From assembly GCA_033398695.1 (NCBI GenBank), contig CM065815.1, positions 99,910,501 to 99,974,500 on the forward strand: a DNA stretch of 64,000 nt, in the 5' to 3' direction. Below, in pieces: positions 1-12,542 of the stretch (the first letter of the stretch is position 1; each line of letters begins with the position of its first letter). The notes below the pieces were generated by a model, which saw only the letters and a list, made by a program, of their open reading frames with translations, was not told the origin of the DNA and did not search any database. The translations under genes were made by a program, and so were the position numbers. Source of the stretch: Orobanche coerulescens. Lineage: Eukaryota; Streptophyta; Magnoliopsida; Lamiales; Orobanchaceae.

Positions 1-45
1 ATTATTCCGAATATCTCGGGGTGTTACAGATTATGGTATCGGAGC
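1..45 (+). repeat. E1 5' LTR end and primer binding site
   Basis: Bases 1-28 match the last bases of the 3' LTR (ending GGTGTTACA at 7299). A primer site TGGTATCGGAGC follows at 34-45. It matches the plant initiator-methionine tRNA site TGGTATCAGAGC except for one A-to-G change. It lies 5 bases after the LTR, a spacing that recurs in E2 and E10. Confidence 0.88.
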
Positions 46-273
46 TAAGATTCATGGATATCTTGGCAGTCGGGTCTTAGTTGGGTCTGTTTACGTTATT
101 TAATTTACGGGTCGTTCGTAACATCACTGTTCAGCCAGCGTCGTCATGTGGACCGTGGTTGTAAGTCTCCTAATCTCTTATACTACCGTTTTACTTAATT
201 TCTATTTTGTGAATATTGGCAGGCTTTATTTTTGAAAATTATGCCTTGGATATTGAGTAATTGTGTTTACAGT

Positions 274-3200
274 ATGTTGAGGGGAGGACGTGGACGCGGA
301 CGCGGTCGTGGACTCGGACGTGGTAATGTAAGACAAGAGAATTCAGCAACTACCCCAGAATTATCGGCTAGTCAAACCGATTCTCATTCTGGAGGACAGC
401 AGGGATCAGCGAATGACAACGCAAACCCTAACATGCCGGGAGTGCTTCAATAGGTGGTGGCTCAGATAAACCAGTTCGCTTAGGTGGTTGACCGCATGCA
501 GACGGCGATGGGACAGCAGCATAACGAGGATAATCGGGGAGACAGATGGCTTACTGAAGTGGTCAAATTACACCCGCCAAAATTTGACGGTTCTGCTGAG
601 GCACTTACTTGGGATCACTGGCTAAAGGAGTTAGAGAAGATATTTGCGGGAATTAACTATCCCGAGGACCGGAAAGTTCCTATTGCCCAGTATTTTCTAA
701 CTGGGGAGGCTTTTGACTAGTGGGAAGCTATTTGACCTGAGGATCATAATGCTAACTGGATGGAATTCAAGCTAATGATGGAAGCACAATATTGTCCTCG
801 TCCAGTTGGAGAGGCAAAAATCCAGGAGTTTTTCTCACCACAGAGTTCGGAAGCATATGTGACAGACATAATCAAGACTTTTAATCATCACCTGACTTGT
901 GTGCGACACTTGGCCAGGACGGAGGCGGAGAAGATTTTTCATTTCTATATGCGGATGAAGCCGGAAATTCAGCAGTACATGTCCGGATTCGAGTGTACTA
1001 CGTTGCGACAGTATCAAGACAAAGCGCTGGCCTACGACATGAAAGAGGCAGCGGTGGAGAAATTGATGGAGGCAAAGAAGTAGAAAGTGTCCGGTAACTT
1101 CTCAGAAAACAAGAGTGGTGGGCCCCCCAAGGGCCAGTCTTCATTTTATTCATCTAGGAAACCTCTACATCCTTCTCGAGGTGGAAAGAGGTTCCAGACA
1201 ACATCAGCTGTTTCGAACGCATCAAAGAAGTGCTATAATTGTGGTCGATCAGGGCATATTCGACGTGATTGTCCCATTCCTTCTGTGACTTGTTTTGAAT
1301 GTGGGCAAGAAGGACACCGTGCGAATTTTTGTGAGAATGTGACTAGATCTTTTGGTACTCGTGCTCCAGCACCAGTTCCGAAAGAGATAAGTGTGAACCA
1401 GACACAACAGAGTGGGTTTCAGCAGCATAATGTTGGGAAGAAAGTGACATCAAGTGTTGGGTCCGTTCCTCCACGCCTGTACGAGATTAGGAAATCTGAC
1501 GATCAGAACACTGCTGTTGCATCAGGTATGATTCAGATCCTTTTGCAACCAGTTAGTGTCTTATTCGATTCTCGAGCTACACATTCTTTCCTATCATTGA
1601 ACTGTGTTAATCGTTTGAAAATCTCGTGTTTATTTGATTGTGAGCCTTATGTTGAGGGTTTTCCGAGCAGAGAGAGAATTGTGGGAATCCTAGAAACTAG
1701 AGATTTTCTAGTATCTATAGGAGGGAGAGATTGGCCATCGAATCTTATTATAGTCAACATCCATGGTGACGATTTAATTCTCGGAGACGATTGGATCAAC
1801 CGTTATGGAGCTATTTTGAATTACCGAAAGAGAGTCATTTCTATCATTGCCGATGATGGATCCGAACATTTATTCAAAGGATGGAGACCGGGAAGCTCGG
1901 GAAAATTGATCAAGGCTATGAAAACAGTGAAATTACTGAAGCAGGGATGTCATGGACTTTGGTGCTATGTCATGAAGAAAGAAGAAGGAGTAGAGCTCTC
2001 ATCTATTCCAGTTGTTAACAAATTCTCAAATGTATTCCCTGACGAACTACCTGGGTTACCTCCGCAGGGAGAAGTGGAGTTCACTATCGAATTAGAGCCT
2101 GGAGCCGCTCCTATTTCCAGAGCACCATACCGTATGGCGCCAACCGAGATGTATGAGCTAAAGAAGCAACTGGAGGAATTATTACAGAAGGGTTACATTC
2201 AACCTAGCGTTTCTCCTTGGGGAGCACCCGTTCTCTTCGTCTGGAAGAAAGATGGATCCCTCCGATTATGTATCGATTACAGGGAGCTAAACAAGGTGAT
2301 GATCAAGAACAAGTATCCTATACCTCAGATAGAGTACTTGTTTGATCAACTGCAAGGGGCAAGGGTATTTTCGAAGATTGACTTGCGATCAGGATACCAT
2401 CAGTTGAGAATTAAGGAATTGGATATACTGAAATCTGCTTTCAGATCCCGGTACGGACACTATGAATTTGTGGTGATGCCATTCGGACATACCAATGCTC
2501 CTGCAGTATTTATGGAATTGATGAATCGGGTATTCTTAGAATACCTAGATAAGTTTGTGGTCATTTTCATTGATGACATCTTGATCTATTCGAAAGACAC
2601 AGATGAGCATGCTGAGCATTTGCGTGTTATTTTGAGCACCTTGAGGAATGAACAGCTGTATGCGAAACTTTCCAAATGCGAGTTCTGGCTTAAGGAAGTA
2701 ACCTTCCTTGGGCATGTGATATCAGCTGACGGAGTTCATGTGGATCCAAAGAAAGTCGAAGCAATCTTGGAATGGGAAGATCCTAATAACGTGAAAGAAG
2801 TCCGAAGCTTCTTAGGACTTGCTGGATATTATCGCCGTTTTGTAGAGGGATTTTCCAAAATTGCTCGTCCGCTCACTCAACTGTTACAGAAAACTCAAAA
2901 GTTTGCTTGGAATGAGAAATGCCAGGCTAGTTTTGATGAACTTAAGAGGAGACTGACGACAACACCTATATTAGCATTACCAGATGGAACTGATGGATTC
3001 ATGGTATACAGCGATGCTTCAAATCAGGGTCTGGGATGTGTGTTGATGCAAAAGGATAAGATGATTGCTTATGCCTCTCGACAGTTGAAACCGTACGAAG
3101 TTAACTACCAGACTCATGATTTGGAGTTAGCAGCTGTGGTCTTTGCTTTGAAAATTTGGCGACATTATTTATACGACACTCATTGTCATATCTTTACAGA

Positions 3201-4880
3201 TCATAAGAGACTCAAGTATATTTTCAGTCAGAAGGAATTAAACATGAGGCAGAGAAGGTGGCTGGAATTGATCAAGGATTACGACTTGGAAATCCTCTAT
3301 CATCCGGGTAAAGCAAACATAGTAGCTGATGCACTGAGCCATAAACCTGTTTCTCTTCGAGTGTTGGAAGCACTTACGTCCCAAACCAGCATTCAACGAG
3401 AACTGATCCGCGAAGGGATTGAAGTATGGTCACCAGGAATCCAAGGGCGACTATATGTGATGGAACTAACTTCATCACTAGTCGAGGAAATCAAATCTAA
3501 GCAGTTGAACGATTCTATGATTCTTTGGTTATGTGACGAGGTAAAGAAAGGAAAGGCCCCAGGATTCGTGTTATGAGATTTCAGAGTCGACTTTGTGATG
3601 ATTTTAGACGGACAATTCTGAAGGAAGCTCACAACGCGCCCTATTCTATTCACCCGGGCAGCAGTAAGATGTATAAGGATCTAAAACAAACTTCAGGTGG
3701 GGAAATATGAAGAAGGATGTAGCAGAGTACGTTTCGAAGTGTTTGACTTGTCAGCAGGTTAAGATTGAACATCAGCGGCCTACCGGAATGTTGAAACCAC
3801 TTCCGATCCCTGAGTGGAAGTGGGAGGATATCTCAATGGATTTCATCACCAATATGCCAAGGACCAAGACGGGAATGAACATGATTTAGGTTGTAGTTGA
3901 TCGACTGACCAAGTCGGCTCATTTCCTAGGAATTAAAGACACGTGGGGACCTTGGGAAATTGGCACGAGTATTTATTGCAGAGGTAGTCAGATTGCATGG
4001 GACGCCGAAGACCATTATTTCAGATCGAGATGGTCACTTCGTGTCGCACTTCTGGAAGGCAGTTCATAGGGCTTTGGGGACTAAGCAGAACTTTAGCACG
4101 GCTTATCATCCTCAGACAGATGGTCAGTCCGATAGGATGATACAAACCGTAGAAGACATGCTTAGAGCTTGTGCCTTGGATTGGTCAACTGATTGGGAAG
4201 TTCATTTGCCCTTGATTGAATTCACCTACAACAATAGTTGGCATGCTTCTATTAAGATGGCACCCTTTGAAGCTTTGTACGGGAGAAGATGCCATTCACC
4301 CCTGTGCTGGGATGATTCTTCGGACTTGATCGGGACGGAACCGGAATTGATAGTTCAGACTCAAGAGAAGATAGCTTTGATTTGGGAAAGACTGTTGACT
4401 GCCCAGCATCGACAGAAGTCTTATGTATATGTGCGTCGTCGCCCTCTAGAGTTCGACATTGGGGACCACGTACTATTGAAGGTGTCTCCTACACGAGGAA
4501 TTTTCCGTTTTGGGAGGAAAGGTAAGCTAAGTCCGAGATATATCGGACCATTTGAGATCCTCGAGAGATTTGGGGATTTAGCATACAGGGTGGCCTTACC
4601 GCCATCGCTGAGTCACGTTCACAATGTGTTTCATGTATCCCAATTGCGGAAGTATGTACTAGATCCCAGTCATATTATTGATTTCGATGAGATCGAGATA
4701 GCTAATGACAGCACCTTCGAAGAGAGACAAATCAAGATACTTGAGGGTCGGATCAAACAATTGAGTAATAAACCAATACCCTTGGTTAAAGTACAATGGT
4801 CACGACACGGAGTTGAAGAGGCCACTTGGGAAACGGAGGACAATATGAAGACTAGGTATCCAGAGTTGTTTTCATCTTAA
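274..4880 (+). pseudogene. E1 gag-pol polyprotein (broken)
   Basis: The likely start is the ATG at 274, which opens an RG-rich basic gag N-terminus as in E2 and E10. Gag is followed by two CCHC knuckles (about 1231-1332), a protease whose active site reads DSRATHS instead of DTGATHS, an RT with FIDDI, RNase H (YSDAS), integrase with its H2C2 finger and SDRD/QSDR region, and a chromodomain near 4716-4880. In-frame stops lie at 451, 481, 718, 733 and 1081. The frame is then open to 3576, where a small deletion shifts it. Further breaks lie near 3693, 3887 (TAG) and 3950. The integrase glutamate position reads SDR rather than SER. The element cannot encode a full polyprotein. Confidence 0.92.
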
Positions 4881-5066
4881 GTTTCGGGACAAAACTTCTT
4901 TTTAGTGAGAGATGATGTAATACCTGAGATTTCTGATGTGTATTTGAATCTTGTGATATTGTATTTGTTGCATTTTGATCTGAGTATACTTCTCCGTATT
5001 TCATAATCCGGTGTTGTTGAGCGTATGATTGCATGAATGTGTTCTAAATTGTGATTTTTGCACATG

Positions 5067-5364
5067 TAGCGCATGCTATCGACTAGGCATAGCGTACGCT
5101 GAATTGGGTTTCGTAGCGCATGCTATGTATGAACCTTAGCGCATGCTATACGTAGTTAACATGATTAAGACAGGGTGGTAGGTGAGATCAGCCGCGGATC
5201 TTGGTCGGATCATGTCGGGATGAACCTGGACGGCTTTTGGGAAAAGCCGATGTAGCGCACGCTACTGGTATGAGGATAGCGCACGCTAAATGTTGAGTAC
5301 AGTGAGGTCAGTAAGCTTCATATGGCCGTTAGCGCACACTATGGATATGGACTAGCGCGCGCTA
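5067..5364. repeat. Palindrome cluster 1 in E1 LTR (TAGCGYRCGCTA type)
   Basis: Eight copies of a TAGC-N4-GCTA motif occur at about 5067, 5090, 5114, 5137, 5255, 5277, 5329 and 5353. The centre is usually GCAT, GTAC, GCAC or GCGC, so several copies are perfect 12-bp palindromes. The last copy ends 13 bases before the TATA box. The same cluster recurs at the same place in the other LTRs of the family. Confidence 0.9.
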
Positions 5365-5376
5365 ATAACCATTTTC

Positions 5377-5384
5377 TATATATA
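5377..5384 (+). promoter_or_regulatory. TATA box of E1 LTR
   Basis: TATATATA followed by GGACAGCACCC lies about 460 bases into the LTR. E2 (TATAAAAG) and E10 (TATAAATG) have a TATA-like box at the same place, also followed by GGACA. This fixes a short U3 and a long R-U5. The start of transcription is inferred, not shown. Confidence 0.75.
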
Positions 5385-6087
5385 GGACAGCACCCTTTTT
5401 CATTTTTCAGACTTCTTCAATTCCCATATCCGAATTCTTAGACTTAGAGAGTTACATCCTCCATCCTAAACCTCTCATATTATCATCCTAGCATGATTTT
5501 GAAGATTGTAGATCATTGTAGATTGGTGTTCAAGCTCTCGGTGTTGGAATTCTTCAAGTTCCTCCTTGTTCTTCACTATTTTGAGGTAGGTGATTCTTCA
5601 CCAACTGAAGTAGTATTCTTAAGGATGTTTTGGAACATGTTTTGAGATTATCTAGTCAGATGAATTCGTATGTAGTCGAACATCATATTGTTAGAAGGAT
5701 ATTTTCGATGTTTCGGTACTTCTTCATCGTTTAGACCATTGAACCTTTTAGTGTTTGAACTCTGAAGCACATTCATGAAGCTATTAAACCGATTATGGCC
5801 AGTTTATGGAGATTATCAAGTTCTTATGATTTGACATAATGGAATTATACGTTTTGGGACATAGAATGGATTGAACTTAGGATATTTTTTTGAAGATCAA
5901 GATGAATGATGGTGTTGTGATGATTATACGTATCCTTGTATCTCGAAGTCGTTCAATTCGTAAAGATCATTCATAAACTGTATGAGCATGATATTCATGG
6001 AGATGACATGTATTAACACTGAATATTTCATGAGTTTCATCACCATTAGATCTAGTCTACTGCCCAGTAGTGAACTGCCATGCACGG

Positions 6088-6304
6088 TTAGCGCACGCTA
6101 AGATATGTATATTAACGTGCGCTATCGGGCATAAGTTAACGTACGCTACGCTTAGTACGTAACGTATGTTATGTTATCAGGCGGGTCAGTCAGCTGATCA
6201 TAGAGGACTGTCAGTACATAGTTAGCATACGCTAGACTTCGTCGTTTACGTATGCTAACGAGCAGGCTTAATGCACGTTACGTAGAATACATAGCGTGCG
6301 CTAA
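6088..6304. repeat. Palindrome cluster 2 in E1 LTR
   Basis: Eight further copies of the family motif lie downstream of the TATA box at about 6088, 6112, 6134, 6161, 6222, 6246, 6270 and 6293. Many have AACG in place of AGCG on one arm. Being in R-U5, these copies would also be present in the element's RNA. Confidence 0.85.
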
Positions 6305-6670
6305 GTAGTTCAGGCATATTACATTTTAAGAGCTTTCGGCCTTAGATAGGATTGTTAGACATTCGTACGACATGAGATGATTTCTATATTATTTCTTTTG
6401 TTAAGGTTCGAGCTTGCTACGTTTGATCGAAGGAGGCAACCTTCGAGAATGTTGAGATCATCAGAGTGATTAGTTCTTGCCATCTTTGAGGCAAGTATCG
6501 TAAATTGTTCATGTTGGTATTTTGAGCATGCATGTGGTTTATTCATGTTGAACATGGGATTTATTTTATTGAATTGCCATGATATTCGTTATCAAGTGTT
6601 TGTATGTTCATGTTGATTGACATAGCTATTTTGCATATATGTATACATGAGTTGTGTTTGTGTATGTTGT

Positions 6671-6840
6671 ACGATCTATGCTGAGGGCGCTGGATCGGAT
6701 GTCCACCTCGTGTTGGTCCGACGGGATCATCTTGGGATCTATGCTGAGGGTGCTAGGTCATTGGACGGGTTTTTCCACCTCGTGTTAGTCCGACGGGATC
6801 ATCTTGGGATTTATGCTGAGGGCGCTGGATCATTGGAATA
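6671..6840 (+). repeat. 65-72-bp tandem repeat in E1 LTR
   Basis: Three copies of a unit starting GATCTATGCTGAGGGCGCTGG begin at 6671, 6736 and 6808. Each is linked by the phrase CCACCTCGTGTTGGTCCGACGG. Related units occur near 12130-12255 (E2) and 56840-56975 (E10). An open frame over this block merely reflects the repeat. Confidence 0.82.
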
Positions 6841-7299
6841 CCCATACTGTGTTAATGGAATATTGTGGATTCGCATTGTTGGATTCCGGTAGCGGAAGTC
6901 CGTGTTGTGTATTCTGCTATGCATTTTGTTGCATATTCGATTTGATACTTGTACTAGCATCGTTTTGCTAACCCCTTTGGGGGTGGACATTTGTTTTGAT
7001 GTTCAGGTAGCCGAGGAGCGGGAAAACAGCCACAGTACCGACGTGACGACGAAGGGGCTCAGTGATGTTCATTGTGATTTGTCTTTTGAATTATTCCAGT
7101 ACTCGAGTATGTGTGTCTTAATAATATCATTTCGATATAGTTGTATTAATTAACTCAATGGATCAGTTGGAACCGGTTTTGTATTTTGAACTTTTGTGGT
7201 ATTGTTGGATTATATTTACATTTTTTTAATTAGCCTTGTAAATCCTTAATTAAAGGGTTTATGGCGCTGTAATTATTCTAAATATCTCGGGGTGTTACA

Positions 7300-10034
7300 G
7301 GTACAACTTCTTGACTATTAAGAAGTACAGAAAGATGCACAGCCTTGTGCATTTCATCAGCTAATTGAACAGAACAGCCTTTTCGAAGTGTCGACCCCTC
7401 AATCATTGTGTCGTTGAAAACGACATCATTCGTTTTTCGCTTATTACTAAAGACAGATGAATCATTCATGTATCGACCACAAAACCTAACACACTCATCA
7501 GCCAAGTAGTTTTCACCAATGCTTCCTTCCAGATTTGCACCATTTTTGACATAGTCCTTAAGAACCTTCATGTATCTAAACATAAATTAAATAAAGACAA
7601 ACTTACAGAAAACTATAATATGAGGAAAAAACAGATAAACTAGGTAGGGCTAAAGTATTTATGTACCTCTCAAAAGGGTACATCCAGCGAAAGTGCACTG
7701 GACCACATAATTTAGCTTCTCTTGCTATGTGAATGGTTAGATGAATCATAATATCAAAAAATGATGAAGGGAAGTACCGCTCCAACAAACACACAGACTC
7801 AATAATTTCAAGCTCTTCCAATCTTCTTTTATCTAGGATTCTTTGACATAGCTCATGAAAAAACGAAGAGAGACGAAATATTGCTGTTCTAAGTCCCCTA
7901 GGTAAAAGCCCCTTCACGGCAACAGACAAAAGTTGTTGCATCATGACATGATGAACATGAGACTTAAGTCCCAGAATTTTTTGTTTTTTCATCTTGATAC
8001 AGTTTCCTATATTAGAGCAATAGCCATCGGGAAAAGTTTGCATGAACAGCCTCCAAAGAAATTTTAATTTTTCATCTTTTGTTAAAGTGTAAGGTTCTGA
8101 ACTATTAAGCTTGTCCTTTCTTTGTGCTACTGGAACTTCTCCCAAAAGTTCTTGTAACTCTAGATCTCTATGAGACTCTCCCCCAATTTCAGATCTACCG
8201 TTCATATCTAAGATTGCATCTAAGAGTTTTTCAGATACGTTCTTTTCAATATGCATTGTGTACACATTCTCACGCAAAACCAGTTCCTATTGTAAACCAG
8301 AAAACGATGCAAATACCATGTCAAACATATAATCAGCCAACAAAAAACATTCATGTTACAAGTTTAATTATTGACAAAGACTAAAATAAAGATACTGACC
8401 TCCCAATAAGGCAACTCATAGAGAAGGGACTTCTTCTTTAATAATTTAGCGGGGTCACCTTTTTTAAGTGTCTTTGTTTTTCCCCTATTTTTCCCCACTC
8501 ATTTGTGAACCCGGCTAAAGCAAGAACTCTACGTCTCCCTCTGAATAATTTTAGCCGCATCCTCTTCTCTTTTCTTCCATTAAACCACTTATGTTTAGAG
8601 CAAAAGACATGGTTTGACGGAATAAATCGTCTATGATCCATGTAAACAGTTTTTTTTGCAAGTGGTAGCCATTGTGAGCAAGTTTCAGGACCATATATAG
8701 GACAAGCAAATTCTCCTTTTGTGGTTAACCCGGCTAAATTTCCATAAGCAGGAAAATCATTAATGGTCCAAAGCAAGATAGCTCTAAGAATGAAATAGGA
8801 TTTTGTATAGGCATCATACATAGAAACACCATCCCATAATCTTTTTAAGTCATCAATAAGTGGCTGCAAATATTCGTCAATGTCATTACCGGGTTGGTAA
8901 GGGCCTTGGATTAGTAAGCTTAAGAGCAAATTTTCAGAAGACATACACACAGTTGGTGGAAGATTATAGATGACGATAATTACTGGCCAAGTACTGTGTG
9001 TAGAGCTTAGATTACTAAATGGATTAAACCCATCTGTTGCAAGTCCAAACCTAAGGTTTCTTGGATCAGCTGCAAATGACGGCCACTTTCTGTCTACTTT
9101 ACTCCAAGCAATTGAGTCAACTGGATGACGCATTTTGTCATCTTGACTGTGATGAGTAGAGTGCCATGTAAGCTGCTCACTCATGTCTGCTCGGAGAAAC
9201 ATCCGTTGAAGTCTTGGAAGTATAGGAAAGTAGTGTAAAACTTTCGCTGAAACTCCTACTTTTATTTTTTTTAGTACGAGGGTTGACTTTCCACCTAGAA
9301 GAGTGACATTTTGGGCATTCATCAAGATCCTTATAATCATCTCCCCTAAACAGAACACAATCATTGATGCATGCATCAATCTTCTCATACCCTAAATCAA
9401 ACTCTTTTAGTGTTTTTTTTACTGCATGCAATGACTCGGGAAAACTATTTCCATCCGGCAGCATATTCTTGAATTCTTTCAAGATGCTATCAAAGCCACT
9501 ATTGGACAGACCATATGAAGCTTTGAACTTGTACAAAGTTAAGGTGGCTGATAGTTTTGTGTACTTAGTGCAACCAGGGTAAAGTGGAACTTCAGCTTCT
9601 TCAATCTTTTTTTGGTACTTATCATCTAAGCTGCTTAAACTAGGGGTTTGACCTTCACTACGTGACTGAAAACAAGCATCTTCATACATCTGAAGTACTT
9701 CTAACATTTCAGAATCCCCATCTTCATCCCCATCCCCATCCTCATCCTTATCAATATAAGGTGACATTGGGCAGTGATCGATCCTTGCGGATCTTTCTAC
9801 TGTACTATGCTCACCATGAGAAATCCAAACATTGTACATAGGATCAAAGCCATACTTAGTCAAATGTAATAACAGAACATCATCACATTGTGGACTACAA
9901 TTTCCACAAATAACACAAGGGCATCTAATCAGGTCAGGATTCCTTGCATATCTCTTAGAGTTCATAATAAATTCTCTCACTTTATCTTGGTACTCTGGAC
10001 TGTTTCTATACCAATCAATCCAGCTTTTGTCCAT
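7300..10034 (-). pseudogene. Tnp2-type CACTA transposase, interrupted
   Basis: The start MDKSWIDW at 10034 opens a transposase-associated domain with a Cys-rich finger (CPCVICGNC). A transposase_21/Tnp2 region follows, then a DUF4218-like C-terminal part (LPRGLRTAIFRLSSFF, later ADECVRFC). Exon 1 runs 10034-8400. Two GT-AG introns fit the protein: 8287-8399 (joining LPYWE to LVLRENV) and 7576-7666 (joining FER to YMKVL). Exon 1 has two frame breaks, one in an A8 run on the coding strand at 9265-9272 and one near 8480-8495. Coding sequence continues in frame up to 7300, where E1 interrupts it. CACTA transposases cut and paste the element by binding its termini; this copy is inactive as read. 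Confidence 0.85.
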
Positions 10035-10432
10035 AATAAACTGTAAAGCAATACATCTAGAAATTATTGAATAACTTTATTAGAACTAAAAACTTCAAAA
10101 ACAGATCCAACAAGATAATTTCAACAAACAATATAATTATAAATTCATAAGTATCTAATTAGTATCCACTATTTATATAAATTAAAAACCAATCAGCAAC
10201 ACCATTGACTATATACAACTTAAGAAAAAGCAGTAGTATCAAATATAAAAAATATAACAAGTTCCCATAACAAAGCAACAACAAGAAAAAGAGATAAGAG
10301 TAATACCAGTTCAGTCAATAAGTTCTTAGAGCAATACCACTTCTTACTCCTTACTCGAAAATTGGCAGATCAATATCAATCCTCTCATAAAATTTGGAAT
10401 TTCAGTTTCTGTAAGTTATACAAAATATCATA
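10035..10432. other. AT-rich sequence upstream of the Tnp2 start
   Basis: No open frame or repeat unit of note is visible. It is presumably 5' leader or subterminal sequence of the CACTA element, cut at 10433 by the E2 LTR. I see no terminal inverted repeat. Confidence 0.5.
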
Positions 10433-10832
10433 TGTAATATCTAGATTTATTATTGAGTATTTCATCTGTATTTGAACCCTATATTATTCGGAATTGTGAT
10501 ATCGATAATTAAAGTATGATATTTCTCGTATTTGTATCCTTGTACATGAGTATGGCAACATGTAAATTTTCCCATGCAAATATGTGATAACGTACTTTAA
10601 TAAGTATAGCTTAACGTACGTTATCTGTCGGAGTTAGCGTACGCTACGAATGTAGCGTATCGTGCATTAACCAGCCAATAATTGAGCTAGGCGGCTGTCA
10701 CATGCGCCAGCCGGACATGGGTCCGGATAAGATTCCCGCGGATGAACCTGGACAGTTTTGGAGTCAACGCTCGTTAGCGTGCGCTAAGGACATTGTGGTA
10801 GCATGCGCTAAACAGCTAACGTACAGAAACAT

Positions 10833-10840
10833 TATAAAAG
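10833..10840 (+). promoter_or_regulatory. TATA box of E2 LTR
   Basis: TATAAAAG followed by GGACAGCACC, at the same LTR position as the E1 box. Confidence 0.75.
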
Positions 10841-12542
10841 GGACAGCACCCCATTTTATTTTGTTTACATTTTCTTCTCTTGTCCTTCGTTTCGTAGAAG
10901 TCCAGAGAGCCTCCCCTCCTTCTTAAACACATTTAAACCATCTCAACTTGATCATTGAAGATTGGAGATTACTCATACTTGATCCTTGAAGTAGAGACTC
11001 ATCTTGGATTGTCACACAAGCAACCAGAGTTGAAGTCTACCTATTGTCTCAGTGTTTTCTTCATTTTAAGGTATGTTAATACTATATCCAACGTTGAATT
11101 CGTGTTCTTAGGGATATGATGTGTATGCTATCAAGATATTGAGTTCCATTGATGAATTATTCAAACAACATCATGTTTAGAAGTTGGAATGATTATGCTT
11201 AAGATATCGTTGTTGAAACATCATAGTTGGAATCCTATTACGTCAATGATGAGAGTAATATTCTGAGATTGATTATCCGTATTGATTAACATTGCCATAT
11301 TAATCGTAGACTTGGAGTTGATATCACTTTTGTTAAACGGACTTAAGAAAGAATCATCGAAAGTTGTATCCTTTCTTATAAGTTGGATTTATTAGTTCTT
11401 CTGAATGTAATGATGATAATGGAATCTAGTGCATCAGCCTGAGATCACTGAACTTCACATGAGAATGATAATCGAGATTGAATATAAGTGTCGTGATGAT
11501 ATTCATTTCCTTAAATTCAAAGATGTGTGAATCCATAAGATCATTCATAATCGTATGAACATGATATGTATGGAGATAACGTACGTTAATCACTGAGGAT
11601 TTCGTAAACTTTATCACAGTTAGAACAATCGTCTGCCTAGTGAGAAACTGCAATGCATGCTTAGCGTACGCTAAGCCAGTAGTTAACGTACGCTATTGGG
11701 CATAGTTAACGTACGCTACATTTGGTACGTAATGTACGTTATACCATCAGCCGAGTCAGTCGACTGATCAGTGAAGGACTGACAATGCATAGTTAGCGTA
11801 TGCTAGACTTCGTAGCTTACGTGCGCTAACTAGTAGGCTTAATGTACGCTACCAAAGGTACATAACGTACATCAAGCAAGTCAAGAAGATTACGTTTTAT
11901 GAAATTTCGACCGTAATTTGGATTGTTAGACATTCGTACGACGTGAGATGAATTCTATATTATTTCTTTTGTTAAGGTTTGAGCTTAACAGCGTGATTGA
12001 TCGAAGGAAGCGACCTTTGAACGTTTTTTTATTCGTGGGAGTATTATTCTTGTCTTCGAATCGAGGCAAGTACCTTAATTGTTTTATGTATTGATGTTAT
12101 ACATATTGTTGTACATGTATGTCGTTGTTGTATATCCACCTTGTGTTGGTCCGACGGGATCATCGGGGGATCTATGCTAGCGTGCGCTGGATTATCGGAC
12201 GAGTTTTTCCACCTCGGGTTGGTTTGACGGAATCATCGGGGGGTCTAGGCAGTGAATGCTGGATCATCGGAATTACCATATGTATGTTGTGATATCATGT
12301 TGTGATTATCATGTGTGTATGTTATTATTGAGTTTCTCGCAGGAGAAGACTCATTGGTTGTTTTGTCATTTATGTTATTATTATTCTTCGTGAGATGTTG
12401 AATAATATGTTGTGGTACTTGTACTAGCATCGTTGTGCTAACCCCTTTGGGGGTGAACATTTGTTTATGTTCAGGATCCAGGAGAGCGGAGAAACAACCA
12501 CTGGAGTTGCATGACGACGAGGGTCCAGAGTGATGTTCCGGC

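Larger units (their letters stand above)
1..7299 (+). mobile_element. E1: Ty3/gypsy Tekay/Del-type chromovirus, 5' truncated by window edge
   Basis: The order LTR end, primer site, gag with two zinc knuckles, protease, reverse transcriptase, RNase H, integrase, chromodomain and LTR is seen directly and defines a Ty3/gypsy chromovirus. The RT/INT style and the C-terminal chromodomain (core ATWETED) fit the Tekay/Del clade. Only the last 28 bases of the 5' LTR are inside the window. The 3' LTR ends in TTACA and the next base resumes a CACTA transposase exon, so E1 inserted into that gene. The expected 5-bp target duplication would be GGTAC (7300-7304), but its partner is outside the window. E1 belongs to the same family as E2, E4 and E10. 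Confidence 0.93.
4916..7299 (+). repeat. E1 3' LTR
   Basis: This 2384-bp LTR begins TGTAATACC and ends GTGTTACA. It is preceded by a short purine-rich tract (4905-4915, GTGAGAGATGA) serving as polypurine tract. It aligns along its length with the E2, E4 and E10 LTRs. Landmarks in order are a U3 palindrome cluster (5067-5364), a TATA box (5377), a long R-U5 with a second palindrome cluster (6088-6304), a 65-72-bp tandem repeat and an AT-rich end. The short open frames inside are not credible genes. Confidence 0.92.
7300..10432 (-). mobile_element. CACTA (En/Spm) transposon segment, split by E1 and E2
   Basis: The segment carries a Tnp2-type transposase on the minus strand and is bounded on both sides by LTR elements, E1 on the left and E2 on the right. 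The rest of the transposase lies left of E1, outside the window. Neither CACTA terminal inverted repeat is visible, so the class call rests on the protein. Confidence 0.8.

Noticed and set aside
34..45. tRNA gene
   Set aside because: The match is only to the 3' end of initiator tRNA, as expected for a primer binding site; no cloverleaf is present.
5067..6304. Repeated palindromes resembling a CRISPR array
   Set aside because: Spacing is irregular, the motif is degenerate, and the context is a plant LTR; there are no uniform spacers or cas genes.
6647..6892. Open frame with repeated YAEGAG units, as if a repeat protein
   Set aside because: It merely translates the 65-72-bp LTR tandem repeat; other LTR copies do not keep the frame.
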